From NCBI RefSeq assembly GCF_002807035.1, contig NZ_NIUC01000001.1, forward strand, positions 930,001-994,000: a stretch of 64,000 nucleotides of DNA, read 5' to 3'. Below, piece after piece: positions 36,298-44,670 of the stretch. How positions within the stretch are numbered: the stretch's first letter is position 1; the number at the start of each line of letters is the position of its first letter. The notes under the pieces were generated by a model. It saw only the letters and a program-made list of their open reading frames with translations, did no database searches and was not told the origin of the DNA. A program made the translations under genes and the position numbers. This stretch comes from Algoriphagus formosus. GTDB lineage: Bacteria > Bacteroidota > Bacteroidia > Cytophagales > Cyclobacteriaceae.

Positions 36298-36963
36298 TTA
36301 TTTTGTTTGGTAGAGAAACTTAGCGAAATCCAAAAAGCTGTCTAGTGCACTTTTCCCCATGAGATCGAAGGCTAAGTTGACAGACTTTTCGATAGCTGCA
36401 TCGGTCTTTTCGAATCCAGGAGTCTGGTCGGATAACCAATAATTGAATACAAAAAGAACTTGAAGCCACAGTGCCTCATCGTACCTGTCTGAGATAATCG
36501 GACGATTGGCTATCTCCTGCGTCTCTTTACCTTCTAGGATGATCTCACTTGCAAAATCTTTAAATCTCTCGCGGAAAATCTTCATTTCTGCAGGTAGCGG
36601 AGACATTGCCTTTGGCTTTCCACCATAGAGACTCAACAAATACGATCTGTTATTTTTTAAAACCTCGATCCAGGTGAACAAGAAGCCTAGAAATTTCTCT
36701 CTTACTGAATATTCCTTGTAAACTTCCTGAGATTCGAGCTGGGAGACTGTTTCGTCAAATAGCTCAACCCAAATGGCTGATTTGATTGAATCGAAAGAGG
36801 TGAAATAGGTGTAAAACTCACCCTCAGTCATTTTCAATTCTTTGGAAAACTTGAAAATAGATACTGGTTCATGCCCATGCTCAAGAACATGATGCATGTA
36901 AGATTCGAGGATAATTTTTCTGTAATCCTTTTTAGCGGATTTCTTTTTGGTCGTCGTTTCCAT
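36298..36963 (-). CDS. TetR-family transcriptional regulator
   Basis: A 221-residue TetR-type regulator: an N-terminal helix-turn-helix at about residues 14-60 (ILESYMHHVLEHGHEPVSIFKFSKELKMTEGEFYTYFTSFDSI, with the conserved FYxxF of the HTH tail) and a helical ligand-binding domain. The sequence MTEGEFYTYFTSF is typical. It starts the TetR-ABC1 kinase operon and so probably controls it. Ligand and operator are unknown. Confidence 0.85.
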   Translation of the reverse strand: METTTKKKSAKKDYRKIILESYMHHVLEHGHEPVSIFKFSKELKMTEGEFYTYFTSFDSIKSAIWVELFDETVSQLESQEVYKEYSVREKFLGFLFTWIEVLKNNRSYLLSLYGGKPKAMSPLPAEMKIFRERFKDFASEIILEGKETQEIANRPIISDRYDEALWLQVLFVFNYWLSDQTPGFEKTDAAIEKSVNLAFDLMGKSALDSFLDFAKFLYQTK

Positions 36964-37024
36964 GTATGGTTTACTGATTCATGTAGTAAACACAGGAAAG
37001 CTTGGCTAGGTTTGAATTTTAGAT

Positions 37025-37052
37025 AAAAAAAGCCGAATCCTTCGACTCGGCT
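37025..37052 (-). terminator. Intrinsic terminator after hslV
   Basis: On the minus strand AGCCGA ... TCGGCT forms a stem followed by a run of seven Ts. It lies 14 bp beyond the hslV stop. Confidence 0.87.
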
Positions 37053-37065
37053 AGCTAAGTAGGTT

Positions 37066-37608
37066 TTAACCGCTGACTTTTTCGATCACCAAATTATGAT
37101 TGGTATAGATACAGACGTCTGCTGCGATGTGAAGACTTTCCCTCACCATCTCTTCTGCCGTGAGGTGTGTCGCATACTTTTTCAAAGCTCTTGCTGCTGA
37201 TTGGGCGTACATACTACCCGAACCAATCGTCGCGATTTCCAAATCCGGCTCGATTACATCTCCTGTTCCAGATATAATCAAAATATCATCCTGATCAGCT
37301 ACAATCATCATCGCTTCAAGCTTACTCAGCATGCGGTCCATTCGCCATTCTTTTGCCAACTCCACAGCTGCACGCTTCATATTATTGCCAAAGGCACCCA
37401 ATTTCTCCTCAAACTTCTCCAATAAGGTGAAGGCATCAGCAGTCGATCCTGCAAAACCTGTGACAATTTTACCGCCTTGCAAAACACGGATTTTCTTTAC
37501 ACTGCTTTTAGCTACGGTATTTCCCAGGGTCGCTTGACCATCTGCTCCTATCACAGTTTCTCCATTATGCTTGATTGCAACGACGGTAGTTGATTTTATT
37601 CTTTCCAT
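37066..37608 (-). CDS. hslV: ATP-dependent protease subunit HslV
   Basis: The 180-residue peptidase subunit of the HslUV (ClpYQ) protease, a dodecameric Ntn hydrolase in the cytoplasm. The N-terminal threonine after processing is T7 of IKSTTVVAI (Bacteroidota HslV have a short propeptide here), followed by GADGQATLGNTVAK and the conserved GFAGSTADAF. Length fits the family (about 175-185). The ATPase partner hslU is not in this window, unlike the usual hslVU pair. It lies downstream of the E2 gene but separated by a terminator, so it is transcribed on its own from the 37609-37684 gap. Confidence 0.95.
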   Translation of the reverse strand: MERIKSTTVVAIKHNGETVIGADGQATLGNTVAKSSVKKIRVLQGGKIVTGFAGSTADAFTLLEKFEEKLGAFGNNMKRAAVELAKEWRMDRMLSKLEAMMIVADQDDILIISGTGDVIEPDLEIATIGSGSMYAQSAARALKKYATHLTAEEMVRESLHIAADVCIYTNHNLVIEKVSG

Positions 37609-37684
37609 TTCAAAAGTTTTATTGAGTAAATATTCTCTAGAACATTAAGATTCCGGATTGTATTACCAATAACTGTTCTAAAGC

Positions 37685-37712
37685 AAAAAGTCCTGCGAAA
37701 ACAGGACTTTTT
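37685..37712 (-). terminator. Intrinsic terminator after the E2 gene
   Basis: A perfect inverted repeat AAAAAGTCCTG / CAGGACTTTTT with a 6-nt loop, symmetric and therefore able to work in both directions. On the minus strand it follows the E2 stop by about 15 bp. Confidence 0.9.
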
Positions 37713-37726
37713 GACAGATTTTCTAA

Positions 37727-39364
37727 TTAGATGAGAATTCTGACCGGGTCTTCTAAGAGGCCTTTGAGTGTGAGAAGGAAAGCAGATCCAACTGCTCCAT
37801 CCACTACTCGGTGATCGCAAGAAAGCGTCACCTTCATCACATTTCCAACCTTCATTTCGCCGTTTTTGACGATGACAGTTTCCTTGATACCGCCTACTGC
37901 CAAGATACAAGCATCCGGTGGATTAATGATAGCTGTGAATTCTTCGATACCGAACATTCCCAAATTGGAGATAGTAAAGGTATTTCCCTCCCAATCCTTT
38001 GGTTGCAATTCTTTGTTTTTAGCCTTTCCGCCAAGCGTTTTAGCCTCGTTGGAGATTTGAGAAAGAGACTTGCTATCTGCGAAACGAATCACAGGAACTA
38101 ATAGTCCTTCCTCTACAGCTACTGCCATACCGATATGGATATGGTCGTTGTAACGTATCTTGTCTCCTAACCAGCTTGAGTTTACTTTCGGATGCTGTCT
38201 CAAAGCTGCTGCAGTAGCTTTGATCACCATATCATTAAAGGAGATTTTGACTGGAGCAATTTCGTTCATGCTCTTTCTCGCTTCAATAGCCTTATCCATG
38301 TTGATTTCCATGGTAAGGTAGAAATGAGGAGCACCGAATTTACTTTCGGCCAATCGCTTCGCGATGACTTTACGCATTTGAGAGACATTCTCTTCGCGGA
38401 AACTCTCCTGCCCTACTGCCGGCATTACTGCAGATGCTGAGCTTGAAGCTGCTGGTGCTGCAGTCGGAACAAAGTTTTCGACATCTCTCTTGATGATTCG
38501 GCCACCATCTCCAGATCCGGCTACCTGTCGGATATCGATTCCTCTTTCCTCTGCTATTTTCTTTGCCAAAGGAGAGGCTTTCACACGCTCACCATCTGCC
38601 AAAACTGGAGCAGGACTTGGTGTAGAGGCTGTTTGAGATTCTTTTTTCTCAGGCTGAGGACTAGGTTTAGATTCCTGCTTAGGCGCTTCCTCCTCTTCAC
38701 TTTCTCCGGCCATTTCTTGCTCATGAGCCTTGAGAAGCGTTTCGTAATCTGCTCCTTTCTCACCGATTACGGCTATCACACCGTCTACAGGGACGCTATT
38801 CCCCTCTTCAATACCTATATAAAGTAAGTTCCCGTCTTCATAGGATTCTAGCTCCATCGTCGCCTTGTCAGTTTCTACTTCCGCGATGATTTCACCAGAC
38901 TTAATATCATCTCCCACTTTCTTCAACCAAGCCGAAATAGTCCCTTCCTGCATGGTATCGGACATCTTAGGCATGGTGATGATAGTTGCATTGATAGAAG
39001 AAGTATCGATCTTCTCCTTTGATTTTGGCTTTTCAGCCTCCTTCTTAGGCTCTTCTTTTTCTTGAGTCTCTTCTTTTACTTCAGCTGCTGCTCCATTATC
39101 AGAAAGCAGATGCTCGAAATCTTCACCCTTCTCTCCAATCACAGCAATGATCCCATTGACAGGGACTGCTTCTTTCTCTTTTACTCCAATATGTAGTAGG
39201 ACACCTTCATCGTAGGATTCCAGCTCCATGGTTGCTTTGTCAGTCTCGACCTCGGCTAGGATGTCTCCAGGCTTCACGGTATCCCCAACTTTCTTCAACC
39301 AAGAAGCGATTACTCCTTCTTCCATGGTGTCACTCATTTTAGGCATTCTGATTACTTCGGCCAT
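37727..39364 (-). CDS. Pyruvate dehydrogenase E2, dihydrolipoamide acetyltransferase
   Basis: A 545-residue 2-oxo-acid dehydrogenase E2 subunit. It has two nearly identical lipoyl domains (about residues 2-80 and 128-205, lipoyl-Lys K43 and K167 in ETDKATME), each followed by a Glu/Lys- or Pro-rich linker. A peripheral subunit-binding domain follows (about 258-295, SPLAKKIAEERGIDIRQV), then the catalytic domain ending with the active-site motif DHRVVDGA. The MPKMSDTM signature indicates the pyruvate dehydrogenase type. It makes acetyl-CoA with E1 and E3, neither of which is adjacent. It is read alone on the minus strand, with a terminator after it. Confidence 0.95.
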   Translation of the reverse strand: MAEVIRMPKMSDTMEEGVIASWLKKVGDTVKPGDILAEVETDKATMELESYDEGVLLHIGVKEKEAVPVNGIIAVIGEKGEDFEHLLSDNGAAAEVKEETQEKEEPKKEAEKPKSKEKIDTSSINATIITMPKMSDTMQEGTISAWLKKVGDDIKSGEIIAEVETDKATMELESYEDGNLLYIGIEEGNSVPVDGVIAVIGEKGADYETLLKAHEQEMAGESEEEEAPKQESKPSPQPEKKESQTASTPSPAPVLADGERVKASPLAKKIAEERGIDIRQVAGSGDGGRIIKRDVENFVPTAAPAASSSASAVMPAVGQESFREENVSQMRKVIAKRLAESKFGAPHFYLTMEINMDKAIEARKSMNEIAPVKISFNDMVIKATAAALRQHPKVNSSWLGDKIRYNDHIHIGMAVAVEEGLLVPVIRFADSKSLSQISNEAKTLGGKAKNKELQPKDWEGNTFTISNLGMFGIEEFTAIINPPDACILAVGGIKETVIVKNGEMKVGNVMKVTLSCDHRVVDGAVGSAFLLTLKGLLEDPVRILI

Positions 39365-39482
39365 AGGTTTTTGCGCGCTTATCGTGAATTAAAGTGTCCA
39401 AAAATAGTTTTTAAAAAGTCTTTATTCAAATTTACTCTTGTATTTTCGAGAAAGCGATTTCGAACTCGTCTTTTGAAAAAAA

Positions 39483-40442
39483 ATGCCTTTAATCTCCCAT
39501 AGTAAATATCAAAGACCTAAGTGGCTGTTTAACCGACACTTGGAAACGGTTTTCCCTGCACTATTCAGAAAGGTCCCGCTTCGAAGCCCGCAGACTGAGC
39601 GAATCGATACTCCGGATGGAGACTTTTTGGATTTGGACTGGTACAGAATGGACAATGAAAAGTTGGTCATCATTTCTCATGGATTGGAAGGAAATAGCCG
39701 AAGACCGTACATTCTTGGAATGGCTAAAATTTTCCTACAAAATGGTTACGATGTGCTCTGTTGGAATTACCGTGGCTGTGGTGAGGAATTAAATAACCAA
39801 CCCATTTTTTATCATTCTGGTGCTACTTACGACTTGGATACGGTGGTCAGTCATGCTGCGGAAAAATATGAAGCCATTTCTTTGATTGGCTTCAGTTTGG
39901 GAGGCAATCTGACTTTAAAATATCTCGGGGAAAATCTTTCGAATGATAAACCCATCGAAAAAGGGGTGGCAATCTCTGTCCCCTTGCATCTAGCAAGTAG
40001 CAGTGAGAAAATATCTTCTGGCTCAAACAAGCTCTATTCAGACAGATTTTTGAAGACTCTGAGGGAAAAAGTACTTCGAAAGGCAAAAAACCATCCCGAT
40101 CAAATCCCGATTCATTTTCTGGAAAGGATCAATAAGCTTAGTGATTTTGATGATTTTTTCACCGGGCCGCTTCATGGGTTTAGCGATGCAAAGGAATACT
40201 ACCAGGTGAATTCATCTCTTTTCTTTCTAGAGAAGATAAAAATCCCTACACTTATCCTAAACGCACAAAATGACCCCTTTCTTTCTGATCTTTGTTTCCC
40301 TGTGAAACTGGCCAAGGAACTCGATCCCGTCTATTTTGAATTCCCAAAACAGGGAGGCCATGTGGGCTTCACATCCTCAGATTCCAGTAAACCATATTTC
40401 TCTGAAAAAAGAGCATTTGAATTTGTAAGCGGGGATTTCTAA
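39483..40442 (+). CDS. YheT-family alpha/beta hydrolase
   Basis: A 319-residue alpha/beta hydrolase of the YheT/ABHD1-3 group, esterases or lipases acting on unknown substrates. The N-terminus carries the typical RPKWLFNRHLETVFPALFR segment. The oxyanion region is ISHGLEGNSRRPY, the nucleophile Ser is in GFSLGGNL, the acid Asp is in LNAQNDPF, and the catalytic His is in QGGHVGF. No signal peptide. The SRAP gene starts 24 bp downstream, so the two are probably co-transcribed. Confidence 0.9.
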   Translation: MPLISHSKYQRPKWLFNRHLETVFPALFRKVPLRSPQTERIDTPDGDFLDLDWYRMDNEKLVIISHGLEGNSRRPYILGMAKIFLQNGYDVLCWNYRGCGEELNNQPIFYHSGATYDLDTVVSHAAEKYEAISLIGFSLGGNLTLKYLGENLSNDKPIEKGVAISVPLHLASSSEKISSGSNKLYSDRFLKTLREKVLRKAKNHPDQIPIHFLERINKLSDFDDFFTGPLHGFSDAKEYYQVNSSLFFLEKIKIPTLILNAQNDPFLSDLCFPVKLAKELDPVYFEFPKQGGHVGFTSSDSSKPYFSEKRAFEFVSGDF

Positions 40443-40466
40443 CTTCCCAGCCTAAACTCCCGATAC

Positions 40467-41165
40467 ATGTGTGGACGATATTCCCTGAGCAAGAGTAAGA
40501 TAGAATTAGAAGAGCGATTCCAGGCTGAAATGCTCACCGACTTCAAACCACGGTACAACATTGCACCGACGCAGCTTGTACCCGTTGTCACTTCCCAAAG
40601 CCCAAAAGGTTTTTCCTTTTTCTATTGGGGGATTACTCCAGAATTCGGAAGAAATAAACCTGTCTCTCAAAAGCTAATCAATGCTAAAGCGGAATCTGTT
40701 CATCAAAAAATGACCTTTAAAAGTTCTTTCAAGCAAAGAAGGTGTATCATCCCGGCAGATGGTTTTTATGAATGGAAAAAACTGGGAAAGAAAACCTCAA
40801 TTCCACACCGATTCACACTTCGGGAAGGGGGACTTTTTTCTTTTGCTGGAATTTGGGATGAATATGAAACCGTCGATGGTGAAAATCAGCACACTTTCTT
40901 GATCCTGACTACAGAGCCCAATGAATTGGTGTCAGAAGTTCATGATCGGATGCCTGTGGTTTTGACGCCGGAGACTGAAAAAAAATGGCTCAACAATTAC
41001 AGCAGCGAAGAAGAACTTCTGGAAATCCTCAAACCGTTTTCAGCTAATGAAATGCTGAGCTATCCGGTGAGCACCCTGGTCAACTCTGTGGAAAATGACA
41101 GTCCGGCACTCATCCGGAAAACCGACCCGATGGACCAGCATGGCAATTATACCTTGTTTGGTTAA
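40467..41165 (+). CDS. SRAP-domain protein (YedK/HMCES type)
   Basis: A 232-residue SRAP protein, which forms a covalent thiazolidine link with abasic sites in single-stranded DNA through its N-terminal cysteine. The sequence starts MCGRYSL, so Cys2 becomes the N-terminus after Met removal. Other conserved parts are RYNIAPTQ, WGITP, NAKAESV, the active-site Glu region PADGFYEWKK, FAGIWDE and VHDRMPVVL. Length and order match the family. It sits downstream of the YheT gene; fabH is 88 bp further on behind its own promoter. Confidence 0.94.
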   Translation: MCGRYSLSKSKIELEERFQAEMLTDFKPRYNIAPTQLVPVVTSQSPKGFSFFYWGITPEFGRNKPVSQKLINAKAESVHQKMTFKSSFKQRRCIIPADGFYEWKKLGKKTSIPHRFTLREGGLFSFAGIWDEYETVDGENQHTFLILTTEPNELVSEVHDRMPVVLTPETEKKWLNNYSSEEELLEILKPFSANEMLSYPVSTLVNSVENDSPALIRKTDPMDQHGNYTLFG

Positions 41166-41188
41166 TAGCCGTCCGTCGTTTTGATGTT

Positions 41189-41219
41189 TTTGATTTCCGA
41201 ACCTAGGTTCGGATATTTG
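41189..41219 (+). promoter_or_regulatory. fabH promoter containing a perfect 18-bp palindrome
   Basis: TTTG (41189-41192) and GATATTTG (41212-41219) are 19 bp apart and match the Bacteroidota -33 TTTG / -7 TAnnTTTG pattern except for the first base of the -7 box. The spacer is occupied by TCCGAACCTAGGTTCGGA (41196-41213), a perfect palindrome with no loop and no following T-run, so it looks like an operator rather than a terminator. Binding there would block RNA polymerase. The fabH ATG is 34 bp downstream. Confidence 0.65.
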
Positions 41220-41253
41220 CGAGTAAACTTTTCCAACTAACCCAAAATAACAA

Positions 41254-42252
41254 ATGAGAAAGTCCAAAATTCTAGGTGTGGGACATTATGTGCCCGAGCG
41301 AGTAGTGACCAATGAGGAATTGTCCCAAATGATGGACACGAGCAATGAATGGATTGTAGAGCGAACAGGAATTCAATCACGTCATTGGTTTACCCCTGGC
41401 ATTGACACCTTGACTTCACTTTCTAAAAAAGCTACAGAAATGGCTCTTGAGCGAGCTAATCTGACGGCTAAGGACATCGATTTTATTGTTTTTGCTACTA
41501 TCACCCCTGATTATTTTATCCCTGGAAATGGTGTATTGCTTCAACGAGAATTGGGATTTGATAATATCGGAGCATTAGATATTCGAAATGCCTGTTCTGG
41601 TTTTATTTACGCCCTATCTGTCGCCGATCAATTTATTAAAACGGGCATGTACGACCGGATATTAGTCGTAGGAGCCGAAATTCAGTCTTCTGCCTTGGAC
41701 AAAAGCGACGAAGGTCGATCCAGCTCAGTGATTTTTGCTGATGGTGCCGGTGCAGTAGTTTTGGGTCCATCTTCATCTGATCAATCCGGAATTCTTTCTA
41801 CCCACCTTCATTCTCAAGGAGAATACGCGGAAGAGTTGTATTGCAAAGATCCTGGGAGTAGTCGAGAAGTCAGACTTTCTCCGGAAATGCTGGAATCAGG
41901 AAGCACTTTTTTGAAAATGAACGGAAATGCTGTTTTTAAGCATGCAGTACTCCGATTTATGGAAGTGATTCAGGAAGCTTTGGATCACAATCAGCTGGAA
42001 CAGTCAGCCATTGATTTGCTTATCCCTCATCAGGCCAATCTCCGAATTAGTCAATATATACAGCAAAAGCTTGGACTTCCTGATGAAAAGGTCTTTAATA
42101 ACATCATGCATATGGGAAACACCACTGCGGCCACAATTCCCATTGCATTGAGTGAAGCTTGGGAGCAGGGTAAAATCAAAGAGGGCGACCTCATTTGCCT
42201 GGCTGCCTTTGGATCAGGATTTACCTGGGCATCGGCACTTTTACATTGGTAG
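41254..42252 (+). CDS. fabH: 3-oxoacyl-[acyl-carrier-protein] synthase III (KASIII)
   Basis: A 332-residue beta-ketoacyl-ACP synthase III, which starts fatty-acid synthesis by condensing acyl-CoA with malonyl-ACP. The catalytic triad is visible: C114 in RNACSGFIYAL, the His of LLIPHQANLRI and the Asn of MGNTTAATIP. The N-terminal LGVGHYVPERVVTNEEL and GIQSRHW segments are typical. The next gene starts one base after its stop. Its promoter carries a strong palindrome, which suggests specific control of fatty-acid initiation. It could be a secondary FabH paralogue, since no other fab gene is near. Confidence 0.94.
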   Translation: MRKSKILGVGHYVPERVVTNEELSQMMDTSNEWIVERTGIQSRHWFTPGIDTLTSLSKKATEMALERANLTAKDIDFIVFATITPDYFIPGNGVLLQRELGFDNIGALDIRNACSGFIYALSVADQFIKTGMYDRILVVGAEIQSSALDKSDEGRSSSVIFADGAGAVVLGPSSSDQSGILSTHLHSQGEYAEELYCKDPGSSREVRLSPEMLESGSTFLKMNGNAVFKHAVLRFMEVIQEALDHNQLEQSAIDLLIPHQANLRISQYIQQKLGLPDEKVFNNIMHMGNTTAATIPIALSEAWEQGKIKEGDLICLAAFGSGFTWASALLHW

Positions 42253-42253
42253 G

Positions 42254-42799
42254 ATGAATACGCTCGACCTAGATCTTTGGCAAGATGAGAATCTAATTCG
42301 CAGACAAAATCAACTCAAATATCAATTTTGGGAGCTTTTGGGTGAAATTGGAGATCTATTCCCTCAAGAAGATCTGGTTCAAGTACATTCAAATTCGAAA
42401 GGAAAAAAACTTTCGCAAGGACAGGATTTGGGAGGTCTTCCATATCAAGTATTAGACCTGATCCGTGATTTTGATTTTGAAACGGGCTTGAATATTCGCC
42501 TGCTTAACTGGTTCGGAAAAGGCCTATTTCTATTTGTCCTTGCTGGAAAAAGCTCTTACCCAAAACTCCAGCTTGCTCCTGCAAACTTTCAACTATGTCA
42601 ATCCGAGAGTCCATGGGATTATCAGGAAATACTTTTGGGGAAACCCAATGAGAAACAAGCCGAGAATCGAGATTTCAATCAATGGTTTAAAGAATTGAAG
42701 GTAGAATCTTCCATAGAAAGGAATAAAAATGAATGGCAAAAAGAAGTAAGAGAGGTTTTTGAACACCTAAAAGCCCATTCGGCAAAAAGCCAGATTTAA
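42254..42799 (+). CDS. Hypothetical protein coupled to fabH
   Basis: A 181-residue soluble protein that I do not recognise. The ATG at 42254 lies one base after the fabH stop, so the two are co-transcribed and likely translationally coupled. It has an N-terminal acidic helix (LDLDLWQDENLIRRQNQLKYQFWELLGEIGDLF), a central beta-rich segment (GLNIRLLNWFGKGLFLFVLAG) and a charged C-terminal helix. No signal peptide, membrane helix or catalytic motif. The segments LPYQVLDLIRDFDFETGLNIRLLNWFG could be used as a family search query. Confidence 0.72.
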   Translation: MNTLDLDLWQDENLIRRQNQLKYQFWELLGEIGDLFPQEDLVQVHSNSKGKKLSQGQDLGGLPYQVLDLIRDFDFETGLNIRLLNWFGKGLFLFVLAGKSSYPKLQLAPANFQLCQSESPWDYQEILLGKPNEKQAENRDFNQWFKELKVESSIERNKNEWQKEVREVFEHLKAHSAKSQI

Positions 42800-42895
42800 A
42801 TTATTTTTAACCTGATTTCCCGATTCACCGTAGTAATATTTTAAATTGGTATGACAGTCATCAGACTAAACCAAATAATCTCCCGAAAAACATAT

Positions 42896-44464
42896 ATGAG
42901 GTATCTTCTGATCATTTTACTCTTCCTTTCCAGTCCACTTTTAGCGCAAGACAATCAACTAGTTAAGCTTTACAACAAAGATTCGACTGTAGTCAGCACC
43001 GGAGTTGTAAGCAATCAGCAGCGGCAGGGACTTTGGAAATACTTTGACGCAAAAACAAATAAGCTGATTACTGAGGGGATGTTTGAAGACAACGTTCAGG
43101 ATGGAAAGTGGACAACTTATCATCCGGACGGTAAGAAAAGAATGGAATTGGAGTACAAAAATGGAAAGCTTTTTGGCCCTGCCAAGATCTACGATGCTGA
43201 TGGATATCTGAAGCGGGATTTAATTTTTCAGGATAGCGTATTGATTGGCAACTTCGTCGAATACTACGGAAAAACCGGCCAACCCTCCTACATCGAACCT
43301 AAACGAGTACTTACAGAAGGACAATACGAAAAGGGGAAAAAAATTGGTCAATGGATTACCTATCACCCTTTTGGTGAGGTTTATATCCGAGAATTTTATG
43401 AAAATGGTCTTCGCCAGGGTCCCTATCTAGAGTATGACCAAGAGGGCAACTTAATGACCGAAGGGGTATACAAAGAAGGAAAGCTCGAAGGCACTTTCAA
43501 GCGATACTCCTATGCAGGTCAGGTGATGGAGGAAGGAGAATACAAAAACGGTAATAAAGTCGGAAAATGGACTTATTACTTTCCTGACACCAAGCAAGTA
43601 GAAGCGGAAGAGACTTATGATGACCAAGGGAATCGAATAGGAACTTGGAAGTACTATTACGATAATCGCCGCTTAGCCCGAGTTGAAAAATACGAGAGTG
43701 GAATCGCGGTTGGCACCTGGGAGGAATACTATCCAAACAAGAAATTGGCGAAGCGCAAAACTTATGAGCTTGGCGTCCCTGTAGGCAAATACGAGGAGTA
43801 CTTTGAGAGTGGTGAAGTATCTGTAGAAGGCCAATATGAGAATGGAATGAAAACTGGAATCTGGAAAAGCTACTTTCCAGACGGAGTACTCTATTCTATC
43901 GGAGAATATCGAAATGACACCAAAACGGGGCTCTGGAAGTACTTCAACAAAATCGGCATATTGATCGCAGAAGGAGAGTACGAGCTTGGAATGGAAAATG
44001 GTCAGTGGGTCTATTATTATGACGGAGGACAGCTCAAATCTATCGGTACCTACAAACTTGGATTCGAAGATGGTATTTGGGGACTTTTCTACGACAACAA
44101 GCAATTGACTCAAGAGGAGACTTGGGACAATGGAAGACTGATGAACGTATCCGAATATCGAAGCTACGATGGAACTAGCACCTATGATAAAGGAACATTG
44201 AAGGATGGGAACGGAACCCGAATCACCTACTATGTGAATGGTAAGAAAGAATCAGAAGGAAATTTTGTATCCGGAAAAGCAGAGGGTGTATGGACTTTTT
44301 ATCACGAAAATGGCAGAAAAGCTTCCGAAGGAACCATGAAAGACGGTAAAAAAGAAGGCCCTTGGCGGTACTACAGTGCTTCAGGACGATTAATCGACTT
44401 GATCAACTATCAGGATGATGAGATAGTAGCAGACAGGGAAAATACTCTTCGAATAAATCAATAA
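42896..44464 (+). CDS. Exported MORN-repeat protein
   Basis: A 522-residue exported protein made almost entirely of MORN-type (YwqK-like) repeats. The signal peptide is MRYLLIILLFLSSPLLAQ; ATG 42896 is chosen over ATG 42851, which would put 15 extra residues before it. About 18 repeats of 22-25 residues follow, with the consensus EGxYxNGxxxGxWxYYxxxGxL (for example EGEYKNGNKVGKWTYYFPD). Such repeats form a beta-hairpin ladder; the role is usually binding to membranes or proteins. One segment around YDGTSTYDKGTLKDGNG breaks the period. The small gene downstream may be co-transcribed. No toxin partner is seen. Confidence 0.85.
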   Translation: MRYLLIILLFLSSPLLAQDNQLVKLYNKDSTVVSTGVVSNQQRQGLWKYFDAKTNKLITEGMFEDNVQDGKWTTYHPDGKKRMELEYKNGKLFGPAKIYDADGYLKRDLIFQDSVLIGNFVEYYGKTGQPSYIEPKRVLTEGQYEKGKKIGQWITYHPFGEVYIREFYENGLRQGPYLEYDQEGNLMTEGVYKEGKLEGTFKRYSYAGQVMEEGEYKNGNKVGKWTYYFPDTKQVEAEETYDDQGNRIGTWKYYYDNRRLARVEKYESGIAVGTWEEYYPNKKLAKRKTYELGVPVGKYEEYFESGEVSVEGQYENGMKTGIWKSYFPDGVLYSIGEYRNDTKTGLWKYFNKIGILIAEGEYELGMENGQWVYYYDGGQLKSIGTYKLGFEDGIWGLFYDNKQLTQEETWDNGRLMNVSEYRSYDGTSTYDKGTLKDGNGTRITYYVNGKKESEGNFVSGKAEGVWTFYHENGRKASEGTMKDGKKEGPWRYYSASGRLIDLINYQDDEIVADRENTLRINQ

Positions 44465-44505
44465 ACTTCTTGGTTAGATTTCTGTTGTTAAATAAAAAAC
44501 AAACC

Positions 44506-44670
44506 ATGTTCGGACTATTCAAGAAGAAATCAGAAAAGGAAAAATTGCAAGAGCTTTACAAAAAGACTCTTGAAAAAGCACACAAACTTTCTCACAGCGA
44601 CCGCACTGCTGCAGATAAGCTCATGGCAGAGGCAGAAGAGATCGCCAAGAAAATGGACAACATACAATAA
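44506..44670 (+). CDS. Small DUF6435-like charged protein
   Basis: A 54-residue cytoplasmic protein (MFGLFKKKSEKEKLQEL at the start, Lys/Glu-rich helices, LMAEAEEI at the end). Proteins of this length and pattern are common in Bacteroidota and gammaproteobacteria and are annotated as the DUF6435 family. ATG 44506 gives that N-terminus; an upstream frame extension is not conserved-looking. It starts 41 bp after the MORN gene stop. Function unknown. Confidence 0.75.
   Translation: MFGLFKKKSEKEKLQELYKKTLEKAHKLSHSDRTAADKLMAEAEEIAKKMDNIQ

Noticed and set aside
34973-36963. Drug-efflux operon based on the TetR regulator
   Set aside because: The partner is an ABC1 atypical kinase, which is not an ABC transporter despite the name.
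42896-44464. The repetitive DNA as a satellite or CRISPR-like array
   Set aside because: The repeats are amino-acid-level MORN repeats with diverged codons and no uniform spacers.
42896-44670. Toxin-antitoxin pair (YwqK-type antitoxin plus small protein)
   Set aside because: MORN proteins are often mislabelled as antitoxins; this one is exported and the small protein matches a housekeeping-like family, so no toxin-antitoxin evidence.
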